This document shows, piece after piece, positions 1 to 6,998 of a stretch of 42,830 nucleotides of DNA (position 1 is its first letter; each line of letters begins with the position of its first letter). The DNA is taken from the NCBI GenBank assembly GCA_019309485.1, contig JAFDGC010000013.1:1-42830 (forward strand), given 5' to 3'. Both the position numbers and the translations under genes were made by a program. Origin of the DNA: Deltaproteobacteria bacterium. GTDB taxonomy: Bacteria; Desulfobacterota; Desulfobacteria; Desulfobacterales; UBA2156. The notes beneath the pieces are model-generated. The model had not been told where the DNA came from, did not search any database, and saw only the letters and a program-made list of their open reading frames with translations.

Positions 1-8
1 CATGGTGT

Positions 9-128
9 GTGTATCCTTTCATTTTGTGGTTTAAAATGCCGAGCACTTGCCGCTAAACAAATGCCCGGAGGATACACCACCTAATCCCCTAAACACAACT
101 TTTGATCATAACTCTGATCCCTGACACG
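9..128 (+). ncRNA. Possible structured RNA or leader upstream of the CRISPR array (tracrRNA candidate)
   Basis: This gene-free stretch can fold. Bases 9-18 pair with 68-77 (core GTGTATCC with GGATACAC), and inside that arm CATTTT (20-25) pairs with AAAATG (33-38) around a 7-base loop. Bases 117-128 (ATCCCTGACACG) are complementary to the CGTGCGGGGAT part of the CRISPR repeat, giving 11 pairs with one bulged A and one G-U, so they could act as an anti-repeat. Cas12f effectors need a tracrRNA that is usually encoded beside the array. The assignment is inference; the stretch may be only a leader, and the left edge of the window may cut it. Confidence 0.3.
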
Positions 129-135
129 ATATATA

Positions 136-475
136 GTCTCTTCCGTGCGTGCGGGGATGGGTCGATCAACATCGAGTGTCATAATTGCGACATTTCGTCT
201 CTTCCGTGCGTGCGGGGATGGGTCGTCTTCGATTATACTAACGTTAGCCGTACTTTGGTCTCTTCCGTGCGTGCGGGGATGGGTCGTCTATATGGGAAAA
301 CCCTATGAAAACCTCACCGTCTCTTCCGTGCGTGCGGGGATGGGTCTGGTGGCTGGTGGGATAAGTGGCCCACCGCAAATGTTGCCGTCTCTTCCGTGCG
401 TGCGGGGATGGGTCTGGTGGGATAAGTGGCCCACCGCAAATGTTGCCGTCTCTTCCGTGCGTGTGGGAATAGGTT
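136..475 (+). CRISPR. CRISPR array, 6 repeats and 5 spacers
   Basis: Five identical 28-base repeats begin with GTCTCTTCCGTG and end with GGGGATGGGTC, at 136-163, 197-224, 258-285, 319-346 and 387-414. A degenerate sixth copy lies at 448-475. Spacers are 33, 33, 33, 40 and 33 bases, so the normal period is 61. The decayed repeat lies next to the nuclease gene, which suggests the leader is on the left and transcription runs rightward toward that gene. Repeat length, period and sequence resemble type I-E arrays rather than the longer repeats usual for type V-F. Spacer 4 contains all of spacer 5 plus a 7-base internal duplication. No cas1, cas2 or Cascade genes are in the window. Confidence 0.95.
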
Positions 476-543
476 CAGATTTCCAAAACACGCGTTTCAG
501 TTCCTTTCGTGGTGAAGTTGAAATGGGCGATGTTTGATGAATC

Positions 544-1860
544 ATGGGAAAAGTTCACACCCGAACCATCAAATTGAAGCTGATAGTATCAACCGAGGAT
601 AAAAACGTTGCATGGAAACGTATCCGGCAAATATCAAATGACGCATGGCGGGCTGCAAACTGGATCGCCTCAGGTCAGCTGTTCAATGATCAACTTGTCC
701 GCCGGATTTATGCCAGGCGGAAAATCAATCCCAGAGAAGACTCAGAAGCCGTCGAACAAATAGAAAAAGAGTTCGAGGCCTTTTTTGGCACCAAAAGGCA
801 AGCCACTACAGAATGGGACATCAAAGAAGCCTTCCCGGATCTTCCCCCCTACGTTACCAATCCTTTAAATCATGTCGTTGTCGCAAGCTATAAAAAAGAA
901 AAACCGGATATGCTTTCCGGAAATCGTTCCTTGAGAACCTATAAAAGAGGAATGCCGATACAAACCGCCAAGGCTGCTATTAATTTCTCAAAAAATGAAA
1001 CAGGCCAGCATTTTGTAAAATGGACACTCGGCAGAAAGGAATTTATCGACTTTGAAATCTATTACGGTCAAGATCGGGCAAACAATCGATTGACCATAGA
1101 TCGAATCATAAACGGGCAAATTGATTATTCCGCCCCCATGATTCAACTCAAAGATAAAAACCTTTTCCTGTTATTGCCCGTTAAAGAACCGGAAATTGCT
1201 GCTGACCTTGATCCGGATATTGCATTGGGAGTTGATCTGGGTGTGGCAACGCCTGCCTATATGGCTTTGTCAAAAGGACCGGCGAGAAGGGCTGTGGGTG
1301 ACAAAGAGGACTTCCTGAAGGTTCGGCTTCAAATGCAATCTCGCAAAAGGCGCCTCCAGCGTTCAATTAAATCAGCCCATGGAGGGAAAGGCAGACAGAA
1401 AAAATTAAAGGCTCTGAACCAAATCGGCGAAAAGGAACGGCAATTTGCAAGAACTTATAACCATTATATCAGCAGAGAAATTGTTAATTTTGCAATTAGG
1501 CACAACGCCGGAACGATAAAGCTGGAAATGCTTGAAGGGTTCGGTCAGGAGGAACAGCAGGCATTTGTTCTGCGTAATTGGTCATATTTTGAACTGCAGA
1601 CGTTCATTGAGTACAAGGCCAAAAAGGTTGGAATAAAGATTCTCAAAATCGATCCTTACCGAACAAGCCAGACGTGTTCCTCTTGCGGCCATTTCGAAGA
1701 AGGCCAGCGAAAGGATCAATCAACCTTCGAATGCAAAAATTGCGGGGAAAAACTCCACGCGGACTATAACGCAGCATTGAATATCGCCCGATCAAAAAAG
1801 ATCGTAACCAAAAAAGAGCAGTGTGAGTATTATTTAAATAGAAATCAAAATACAATTTAG
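544..1860 (+). CDS. Compact Cas12f-like (type V-F) RNA-guided nuclease
   Basis: This is a 438-residue protein with the layout of the smallest Cas12f effectors, which bind a crRNA and tracrRNA, usually as dimers, and cut DNA with one RuvC domain. The three RuvC acidic residues are visible: D231 in GVDLGVATP, E328 in IKLEMLEGF and D407 in HADYNAALNIA. The zinc ribbon has C378, C381, C397 and C400. The segments KIDPYRTSQTCSSCG and RNWSYFELQ resemble the same parts of AsCas12f1, and the spacing of the catalytic residues is also close to that protein. The N-terminal half is lysine- and arginine-rich, as expected for RNA binding. The gene starts 68 bases after the last CRISPR repeat, on the same strand. 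A TnpB-type transposon nuclease is the alternative, but the adjacent array and closer Cas12f similarity argue against it. Confidence 0.85.
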   Translation: MGKVHTRTIKLKLIVSTEDKNVAWKRIRQISNDAWRAANWIASGQLFNDQLVRRIYARRKINPREDSEAVEQIEKEFEAFFGTKRQATTEWDIKEAFPDLPPYVTNPLNHVVVASYKKEKPDMLSGNRSLRTYKRGMPIQTAKAAINFSKNETGQHFVKWTLGRKEFIDFEIYYGQDRANNRLTIDRIINGQIDYSAPMIQLKDKNLFLLLPVKEPEIAADLDPDIALGVDLGVATPAYMALSKGPARRAVGDKEDFLKVRLQMQSRKRRLQRSIKSAHGGKGRQKKLKALNQIGEKERQFARTYNHYISREIVNFAIRHNAGTIKLEMLEGFGQEEQQAFVLRNWSYFELQTFIEYKAKKVGIKILKIDPYRTSQTCSSCGHFEEGQRKDQSTFECKNCGEKLHADYNAALNIARSKKIVTKKEQCEYYLNRNQNTI

Positions 1861-2058
1861 CGAATTATGGTGTTTTTTTTTATTCGAGCGCATGACATGA
1901 TGAATAATTGTGTAAGTCATTTCTTGCCCAAACCCGGAAAATCTTCTCTCACACAAAACGCTGCAACCCACCGCAAATACAACCTTTTATGATTATCGGT
2001 CAGACACTAAGTAACAACGTTAGGATTCAATAACCCCAACCTTTAAGAGGAGGAAAAG

Positions 2059-2448
2059 ATGAAAAATGGGTTTGTTGTGATAGCAGTTTGTTTGGTTGTG
2101 TTCTTATTTGGTTGCGCCTCTCATGAGGCAGGCCTTCAGGAAAATGGGCTCAAGCCAATGACCCAAGCAGAGCTCGAATCCCTGTTGTCGAATGGATTTG
2201 AGGGCACCTTTGAAACCTCGAAAAGTTCCGGTACCATTCAGTACAACCCTGACAAAACCGCCTCTTCGACTTGGAGCGGGGGATCCGGGAGCGGCACCTA
2301 TGAAATTAAAAATGGTTTGCATTGTGTCAGGTGGGATTTTCGTAACAATGTAGAGCGCTGCGGAAGATGGTACAAGGTGAATGAAAAAGAATATCACGTC
2401 GTTGATCCGGACTCGGGAACCCTATTTGGAAAAATGTATTTAAAATAA
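2059..2448 (+). CDS. Small secreted lipoprotein, unknown function
   Basis: This 129-residue protein begins with a lipoprotein signal peptide: positive MK, a hydrophobic core, and the lipobox LFGC with the lipidated cysteine at about residue 19. It is therefore probably anchored in a membrane facing the periplasm. The mature part is rich in Gly, Ser and Thr, with two cysteines near residues 94 and 106, and looks like a small beta-rich domain. The start is well supported by an AGGAGG-type ribosome site just upstream. No family is recognised, and the neighbours (Cas12f gene, insertion sequence) give no functional hint. A hairpin follows about 80 bases after the stop codon. Confidence 0.75.
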   Translation: MKNGFVVIAVCLVVFLFGCASHEAGLQENGLKPMTQAELESLLSNGFEGTFETSKSSGTIQYNPDKTASSTWSGGSGSGTYEIKNGLHCVRWDFRNNVERCGRWYKVNEKEYHVVDPDSGTLFGKMYLK

Positions 2449-2528
2449 TGATATTCTAATTCCTTAATTTTATTGACAAGGCGGGAAGCAACGCCCTGAG
2501 CGGCAGGCATGACCCGTAGAATATCGTT

Positions 2529-2554
2529 GGGCCGTCCCTTTCCGGGGATGGCCC
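2529..2554 (+). terminator. GC-rich hairpin after the lipoprotein gene, possible terminator
   Basis: GGGCCGTCCC (2529-2538) pairs with GGGATGGCCC (2545-2554) over ten base pairs with one G-U, around a 6-base loop. There is no T tract after it, so it is a weak intrinsic terminator candidate or a repeat-type hairpin. Confidence 0.3.
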
Positions 2555-2615
2555 GACTGCAATATCCAGAACAAACGGTCGATTAACTCCCTTTCTCTTT
2601 AAAAACCCACCTTCT

Positions 2616-2649
2616 TATTCCATTTTGCATTCATGATGATTTTAATATC
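2616..2649 (+). repeat. Left terminal inverted repeat of the IS630 element
   Basis: It matches the reverse complement of 3738-3770 with a few mismatches; the shared core is TTGCATTCA followed by GATTTTAATAT. The stop codon of the transposase (2631-2633) lies inside this repeat. Confidence 0.8.
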
Positions 2650-3685
2650 CATTCCCAACCAGTTAAAGAGCGAAGCGATGGGGGAGAATTTTCTAACCGC
2701 TTTAGACCCCTTGCGGCTTGAGCCATCGCGGCGCCGAGCGAGTCAAATACGCGATTTGCAAACTCTTTCTCACGGATCTCATCCCACAGTCGTTCTACTG
2801 GATTCAATTCCGGAGAATATGCTGGCAGACTCACAAGAGTCATATTTTCGGGAATCCGCAAATCCTTTGAGCGATGGGAGGGCGCCCCATCAACAACCAT
2901 CACAATGTAATCTTGCGGATGCTGGTTGGCGACATGCTTCAAAAATGCATTCATTCCCAATGTATCCATTTTCGCCGTCAACATCCAATCAAGTGCCCCA
3001 TCCTTCGGTGTTACAGCTGCGTAGGCATAAGTATACTCCCTCACAAGCGCCACCGATACCACCGGCCGAAAAGGAGCTGGCGCCCAGCAGCGTCGCGGAT
3101 CACTCAGTCTCCCAAACCGGGCTTCATCTTGAAACATTACCCGTAAAGGCAGATTCAAAGTGTTTTGCCTGGCAGCTTCATCCACCGTCGTTGAGAATTT
3201 TTTTTAAAGTCTTCCTGTGCCTCAGGGTCTCGTTTGGGATGACACGTATCCGGCGCAACTTTACGCCAGCCATGCCTTGCCAGCATTCGGTAAACGGTAG
3301 ATTCGGCAACCTTGTGCCCCAGTCTTTTTTCCAGGGCTTCATGGATGGGCGGCACGACAAGTACGCCACCTTTTTCCGCTTTTTGGACCCATGGCTCAAG
3401 AAACGATTTTTCCTCTTCAAGGCTGAGAAGTTGTCGCCGGCGGCCGCCCCAGTTCCCCTTTTTGGCAGACAACCCCACCACTTGATTGCGAATTTGTTTT
3501 TGCATACGAACAACCGTTGCGACGCCAACACAAAGAGCTTCGGCTGTCTTAGCATTGGAGGCTCCACAATATTCGGGAATCAGCACACTGAGCCCCGTGC
3601 GAAGTTCCTGCGGCGTTTTGGCGCGCTTTACCATTTGCTGAGCCTGGTTCACCATGTCTTCACTGCGTTTTGCTGGTCGAGCCAT
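2631..3685 (-). CDS. IS630-family DDE transposase, made by -1 frameshifting
   Basis: Two overlapping frames together encode a transposase of about 350 residues. The first (3685 to 3155) gives the helix-turn-helix DNA-binding region, starting MARPAKRSED behind an AAGGAGG ribosome site. The second (about 3206 to 2631) gives the RNase-H-like DDE catalytic domain: the DEARFG motif with the first Asp, VDGAPSH with the second, and NPVERLWDEIR with the last acidic residue. On the minus strand the frames meet at a run of eight A's (3198-3205). A -1 slip on A-AAA-AAT joins DFKK to KFSTTVDEAARQ, and the -1 frame opens right at that site after a TAA. This layout is known for IS630 elements, so the split is probably programmed rather than a mutation. 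Confidence 0.85.
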
Positions 3686-3737
3686 TTCCTTGTACCTCCT
3701 TTCCTTGGATGTGAAAAGATAAGGTACAAGCATTATA

Positions 3738-3770
3738 TATTAAAATCAATTTGAATGCAAGTTGGAATTA
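3738..3770 (-). repeat. Right terminal inverted repeat of the IS630 element
   Basis: This is the transposase-proximal end. Its reverse complement starts TAATTCCAACTTGCATTC and aligns with the left end. The transposase start lies about 50 bases inside it. Confidence 0.8.
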
Positions 3771-3939
3771 CAAACCGTATTTCCGGTTTTCACCGGTGGC
3801 ACGGAATTGTGTTTCCGGATTATCCAGAAGAAACCACCCCAGAACGAACAATAAAATTATGGGTCACGACAAATTGCGTATATTGACGCAGAAAAGGACA
3901 TTTCTCCTTGAAAAGCCCCTTATGTTGGTGTAACAAGAG

Positions 3940-3958
3940 ACAATATACAACATATTGT
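3940..3958. promoter_or_regulatory. Inverted repeat, operator-like
   Basis: ACAATAT (3940-3946) and ATATTGT (3952-3958) form a perfect 7-base inverted repeat separated by five bases. It lies in the gene-free stretch upstream of the AlpA-like regulator and could be a binding site for a dimeric regulator. Confidence 0.35.
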
Positions 3959-3992
3959 AGCGTTCAAATTTTTTGTTGTGTCAAAAAAAAAG

Positions 3993-4102
3993 CCGTGCTT
4001 GGCACGGAGGCCTCACACGGCGGGAAACTGTAGCTGCACACTACGCCTGCCACTCTATCCAAACCTGAGCCTCCGTGTCAAGCAAAAATCGAAAGATTTT
4101 TT
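3993..4102. other. Nested inverted-repeat element in a 415-base gene-free stretch
   Basis: Between the insertion sequence and the AlpA-like gene there is no plausible gene, but there is strong structure. GCTTGGCACGGAGGCCTC (3997-4014) is complementary to GAGCCTCCGTGTCAAGC (4067-4083) apart from one bulge and one G-T. The left arm also forms its own hairpin, CCGTGC-TTG-GCACGG (3993-4007). Inside, GTAG (4030-4033) can pair with CTAC (4041-4044). A perfect AAAAATC-GAAA-GATTTTT hairpin follows at 4084-4101, ending in T's. The whole is flanked by direct copies of TTTTTTGTTGT (3969-3979 and 4119-4129). It could be a small RNA with a weak terminator, an origin, or a recombination site. Confidence 0.55.
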
Positions 4103-4185
4103 CGGCTTGGCATAGGGGTTTTTTGTTGTCCGCCGCAAAAAGCCACTTAAATCAATAATATCAAAAGGATAAAGGAGATTTTGGT

Positions 4186-4374
4186 ATGGATGAGGTGTTT
4201 TTGACGGTCGAACAACTCGCTGAAACTCTAAATGTTCCAAAATCCTGGGTCTATGCCCGTACCATGGAAACCGGGCCCAATGCCATCCCAAGATTAAAAT
4301 TGGGAAAATACGTCCGGTTCAGGCCCGCTGATGTTATGGACTGGCTCGAACGGCAAAACAGGGACCGGAACTGA
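4186..4374 (+). CDS. AlpA/excisionase-like HTH regulator
   Basis: This 62-residue protein is almost entirely a MerR-like winged helix-turn-helix of the AlpA/excisionase type. It begins FLTVEQLAETLNVPKSWVYA, continues with a strand containing LGKYVRFRPADV, and ends in DWLERQNR. Such proteins act in integrative elements as excisionases or as activators of integrase and replication genes. An AAAGGAG ribosome site lies just upstream of the ATG. Its stop overlaps the next start (TGATG), so translation is probably coupled. The structured element and inverted repeat upstream are candidate binding sites; that link is inference. Confidence 0.8.
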   Translation: MDEVFLTVEQLAETLNVPKSWVYARTMETGPNAIPRLKLGKYVRFRPADVMDWLERQNRDRN

Positions 4375-4763
4375 TGGGCGCTCCCTGTCTTTTATGCAAG
4401 TGGCCGGAGAAAAATGACGGCAGGGCTGACAAAGATACCCTTTGTTTGGTCTGCCTGCAAATAATTCAAAATGCCAGTTCGGATGAATTTAAAAGTGCCA
4501 AGCAGATGATCCAGGAAAAAATTCAATTTTTTAAAGAAACCGTTAAGGCGGCTCCGGCAGCACGGGACTACTTGGAAAGGTACCAGCGCCTACAACGAGC
4601 CTTAGACCGATTTGGAAAGGAAGATAAACGTGACGAAACCAAGAACTTTAAGCGGCATCCTCTCCGAAAGCCGGATTTGCGAATGGTTAGATCTCCCAAT
4701 TTCAGACAGTGGAAAAAGCCGGACACTGGGCGCATGGATCCGGGGCGGCCTGCGGTATGTTGA
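4374..4763 (+). CDS. Small zinc-finger-like protein of an integrative element
   Basis: The first 85 residues look real: a CLLC motif near residue 5 and a CLVC motif near residue 24 could bind one zinc ion, followed by a charged helical region (KQMIQEKIQFFKETVK). The remaining 45 residues are rich in Arg, Pro and Lys and overlap the next gene by 134 bases in another frame. They look less like a designed protein. Either the frame simply runs on into the next gene, or a frameshift has separated an original fusion. The start is coupled to the AlpA-like gene. No family is recognised. Confidence 0.55.
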   Translation: MGAPCLLCKWPEKNDGRADKDTLCLVCLQIIQNASSDEFKSAKQMIQEKIQFFKETVKAAPAARDYLERYQRLQRALDRFGKEDKRDETKNFKRHPLRKPDLRMVRSPNFRQWKKPDTGRMDPGRPAVC

Positions 4764-4845
4764 AAAAAGCGGGCGCCGATTTTTCCTCGAATCCGACGTG
4801 ATCGATTACCTGTGGAGCCGTTATCAGGAAAAATGGGGTCACTGA
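4630..4845 (+). CDS. Small HTH DNA-binding protein
   Basis: This 71-residue protein reads like a second helix-turn-helix of the element: ILSESRICEWLDLP, then LGAWIRGGLRYVEKSGRRFF, then a final helix DVIDYLWSRYQEKWG. The pattern of a recognition helix followed by a RRFF strand and a short helix matches AlpA-type winged helices. The preferred start is GTG at 4630, behind GGAAAGGAAG; an in-frame TTG at 4612 is possible. It overlaps the end of the zinc-finger frame. It probably regulates or initiates a function of the integrative element. Confidence 0.6.
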   Translation: MTKPRTLSGILSESRICEWLDLPISDSGKSRTLGAWIRGGLRYVEKSGRRFFLESDVIDYLWSRYQEKWGH

Positions 4846-4863
4846 CCCGCTGCCTCACGGGGG

Positions 4864-4906
4864 TTTCCGACCCTTTCCGACCCTTTTCAGGGGTGTTTCA
4901 GGGGTA
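4864..4906 (+). repeat. Iteron-like short tandem repeats
   Basis: Two 10-base copies of TTTCCGACCC (4864-4883) are followed directly by two 11-base copies of TTTCAGGGGTG or TTTCAGGGGTA (4885-4906). They lie about 150 bases upstream of a replication-type winged-helix gene, so they may be protein-binding iterons. Confidence 0.45.
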
Positions 4907-4971
4907 CTTTTTTTGAAGGGGTATACCTAACTATGGGTTTGATGGTTTTCACCCAGTTTTTAGCCTTATCA

Positions 4972-5037
4972 TTGACCGGCGCCGGACTGGGGTCCGGTGA
5001 AAAAATGGTCCCTTCCCCCTGGGGGATCACCGGTCAA
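4972..5037. other. Three-stem folded element just upstream of the Rep-like gene
   Basis: An outer stem TTGACCGG (4972-4979) with CCGGTCAA (5030-5037) encloses two perfect inner inverted repeats. One is CCGGAC-TGGG-GTCCGG (4982-4997). The other is TCCCCC-T-GGGGGA (5014-5026). It ends 20 bases before the start codon of the next gene, so it may be an origin structure or an RNA leader that controls translation. Confidence 0.5.
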
Positions 5038-5057
5038 AAACACCACCAGGGGGATAT

Positions 5058-5591
5058 ATGGGAAAAACATCATCCGGAACATGGGTCGAGCGGGATTTAT
5101 TCAGGTCAAAAGCCTTTTTTGCGCTTAGCGGCGCTGCTGCCCAGATACTCATAAATTTTCTGGGAAAACGTATCATCAAAAACATCTCCGGCAAGAAAAA
5201 ACAAAACGAAAAGGTTTGTACTAACTGCGATGAACTGACCTTCACGTATATCGAGGCCCAAAAGAACTTCGGGATCACAAAGGCAAGATTTACACGAGCC
5301 ATAGATGAACTGCTTGCCAAAGGTTTTGTTACCATCAATCACCATGGGGGGACATATCGACATGACAAGACCGTCTATGGACTTGTCGATCGATGGCGTC
5401 TTTGGACTCCAGGGAAGGTTTTTGAAAAGCGTCCGAAAGAATCGGTTCAGCGGGGTTATTGCAATCCCAAAAGACGGACAAAAACAAAACTAGCGCACGA
5501 AAGCGAACCCATACACACGCACGAAAGCGAACTCATACCGGCAGCTTTAGATTCCGAATACGGACCCCAAAATTTATATGGATTGAACTGA
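5058..5591 (+). CDS. Winged-helix replication-initiator-like protein of an integrative element
   Basis: This 177-residue protein opens with a segment (SGTWVERDLFRSKAFFAL) followed by LINFLGKR, a CTNCDELTFTYIEA stretch, and a helix-turn-helix region, FGITKARFTRAIDELLAKGF, with a wing containing TYRHDKTVYGLVDRW. The fold resembles winged-helix replication proteins and phage replisome organizers; family membership is from memory of similar proteins. The C-terminus carries a near-perfect repeat, HESEPIHT then HESELIPA. The start follows an AGGGGGAT ribosome site. The iteron-like repeats and folded element upstream fit a role in element replication. Confidence 0.6.
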   Translation: MGKTSSGTWVERDLFRSKAFFALSGAAAQILINFLGKRIIKNISGKKKQNEKVCTNCDELTFTYIEAQKNFGITKARFTRAIDELLAKGFVTINHHGGTYRHDKTVYGLVDRWRLWTPGKVFEKRPKESVQRGYCNPKRRTKTKLAHESEPIHTHESELIPAALDSEYGPQNLYGLN

Positions 5592-6220
5592 TTCTTGTCT
5601 GAATATCGGGCTGTTGAAGCTGATGAACGCGATTCAGCGAAAAACCGGTTTATGGGACCGAAAACGAACGCGTATACATGATTACCATTTGAAAGGCATG
5701 CACTTCGATTGCAGGGTTCACCGACATGAAGGCCACTAGATTTGCCTGTCTGCGAGTCAACACCATCACCATCTTGGAGGAATTTTCTGAAGGAGTATCG
5801 CTTTGCGTTTATTCTGGAAAAACCAGGGGTATCGGGTATATGGATATATTATTAATAATAACAATTGGTTATACTAATTTATTGCGCGATTGGATGCTAT
5901 CATAAAAATGTTTATTTTATATCTAATATTAGCTTTATTACCTTACTATCAAGCATCAACTAATTCACCACAAAACGCATAAATTTCAAGCTCTTTGGCA
6001 TTTCAATCGGCGGTGGATAACAACCCGCCCAAAGACGGTTGTAATTCACGGAAGACCTAAGGGCCGGAAAACCGGAGAATGCAACACCGTGCCGTGAGTC
6101 AGGCAGGGGCCGTCACGTAGGTTTGGCCATTCCGGAAAAATGACAAATCAATATTTATGTTTTAATTCACGAAGCCCGGAACAGCAGCATAATCATATTC
6201 AGATTCACTTGGGTTTTGAT
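5592..6220. other. Gene-free stretch, 629 bases
   Basis: I see no convincing gene. The first half is of mixed composition; 5840-5990 is very AT-rich; a GC-rich patch with a CCGG-AAAA-CCGG hairpin and other short inverted repeats lies at about 6055-6130. The composition change toward AT marks the boundary with the next three AT-rich genes. Confidence 0.5.
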
Positions 6221-6847
6221 TTATTGTTTATATTTTTCCGGAAAAATTATTGAATTCCCCATTTGGATGAATAGTGGAACCATGGAAAAAAAATCTTCTT
6301 TTAGCTTTTCATTTTCCGACAAATCTCCAACGGAAAGTTGAATTGAAATAAAATATTTATTGTATAGAATCATATAATGCAAAGCATACATGGTGATATT
6401 AATACCCGCCTGGTTTACATCTTGTTTGGTTAGTAACCATCCCGCAGGTTCATTATCTATTATGGTTTTTCCGCCATTCAAATATTTTGCTCCCATCCCT
6501 CCTGATATTGATTGCAACACTTCTGGGGTAAATTCTATTTTCTCGCCGCCTTGTCTCTGAAATCTCTTCACAATAATAATGCATTGTGAAAGATTTCCTT
6601 TATTCGATTTTCCCTGTAATACCTGAACCACATTGGGTCGTCGCCCTAATTTTGTAGTCCAAGTGTATGGATAATCAATTGTCATGTGGAGGCCTTTGGC
6701 CTTTGGAAATCTCTTGGTGCTAAAAGTTTTTCTTTTGCTAATTGAAAACTGCTTTAGTGTCTCATTTGAGAGAGCTATAGATCCATTTCCAGATAGGCTA
6801 AATAAAATTAAACATATTGTAGTCAATATATTTATTATGTTTTTCAT
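6221..6847 (-). CDS. Secreted protein, unknown function
   Basis: Starting at the second Met (MKNIINILTTICLILFSL), the 208-residue product has a clear signal peptide, so it is probably periplasmic. A longer start at 6895 would bury the signal peptide and is less likely. The mature region begins around SNETLKQFS and contains a DYPYTW segment followed by alternating strands, and ends with a short helical part (ENEKLKEDFFSMVPLF). The size and pattern recall PsbP- or DUF1795-like beta domains, but I cannot assign a family. The base composition is AT-rich compared with the core genes. No partner function is evident. Confidence 0.6.
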   Translation of the reverse strand: MKNIINILTTICLILFSLSGNGSIALSNETLKQFSISKRKTFSTKRFPKAKGLHMTIDYPYTWTTKLGRRPNVVQVLQGKSNKGNLSQCIIIVKRFQRQGGEKIEFTPEVLQSISGGMGAKYLNGGKTIIDNEPAGWLLTKQDVNQAGINITMYALHYMILYNKYFISIQLSVGDLSENEKLKEDFFSMVPLFIQMGNSIIFPEKYKQ

Positions 6848-6998
6848 ACCAAATATATTTATACTAGTTATTTTCCAAACAATAAATAAAGACACACAGC
6901 CATATTCATGGTTGGCTTAAATAATGATGTTTCTATTACTTTTTATGGGCCATCTTATTCTTCCCGTGAACCGATCTGCAAAAATAAGTTTTGAATAA

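Larger units (their letters stand above)
2616..3770 (-). mobile_element. IS630-family insertion sequence, about 1.15 kb
   Basis: The element is bounded by imperfect inverted repeats of about 33 bases. The left end (from 2616) and the reverse complement of the right end (to 3770) share ATTCCA, TTGCATTCA and GATTTTAATAT in the same order. TA dinucleotides lie at or beside both ends, which fits IS630 insertion into TA. The size and the single frameshifted transposase gene are normal for this family. The exact base at each end is uncertain because the two ends differ by a one-base indel. Both tips and the reading frames on each side of the shift site look undamaged, so the element may still be active. 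Confidence 0.88.

Noticed and set aside
102-537. Open frames across the CRISPR array
   Set aside because: They translate the repeats (recurring SSVRAGMG-like segments) and have no ribosome site.
1967-1978. CCCACCGCAAAT downstream of the Cas12f gene, also found in spacers 4 and 5
   Set aside because: Only 12 bases match; too short to claim self-targeting or a shared origin.
2633-3754. 373-residue frame on the plus strand
   Set aside because: It is antisense to the IS630 transposase, whose DDE motifs are clear.
5726-5905. 59-residue frame in the gene-free stretch
   Set aside because: No ribosome site, no recognisable pattern, and position in a low-complexity region.
6055-6130. Possible group II intron remnant
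   Set aside because: The GC-rich hairpins do not form a recognisable domain V and there is no reverse transcriptase.
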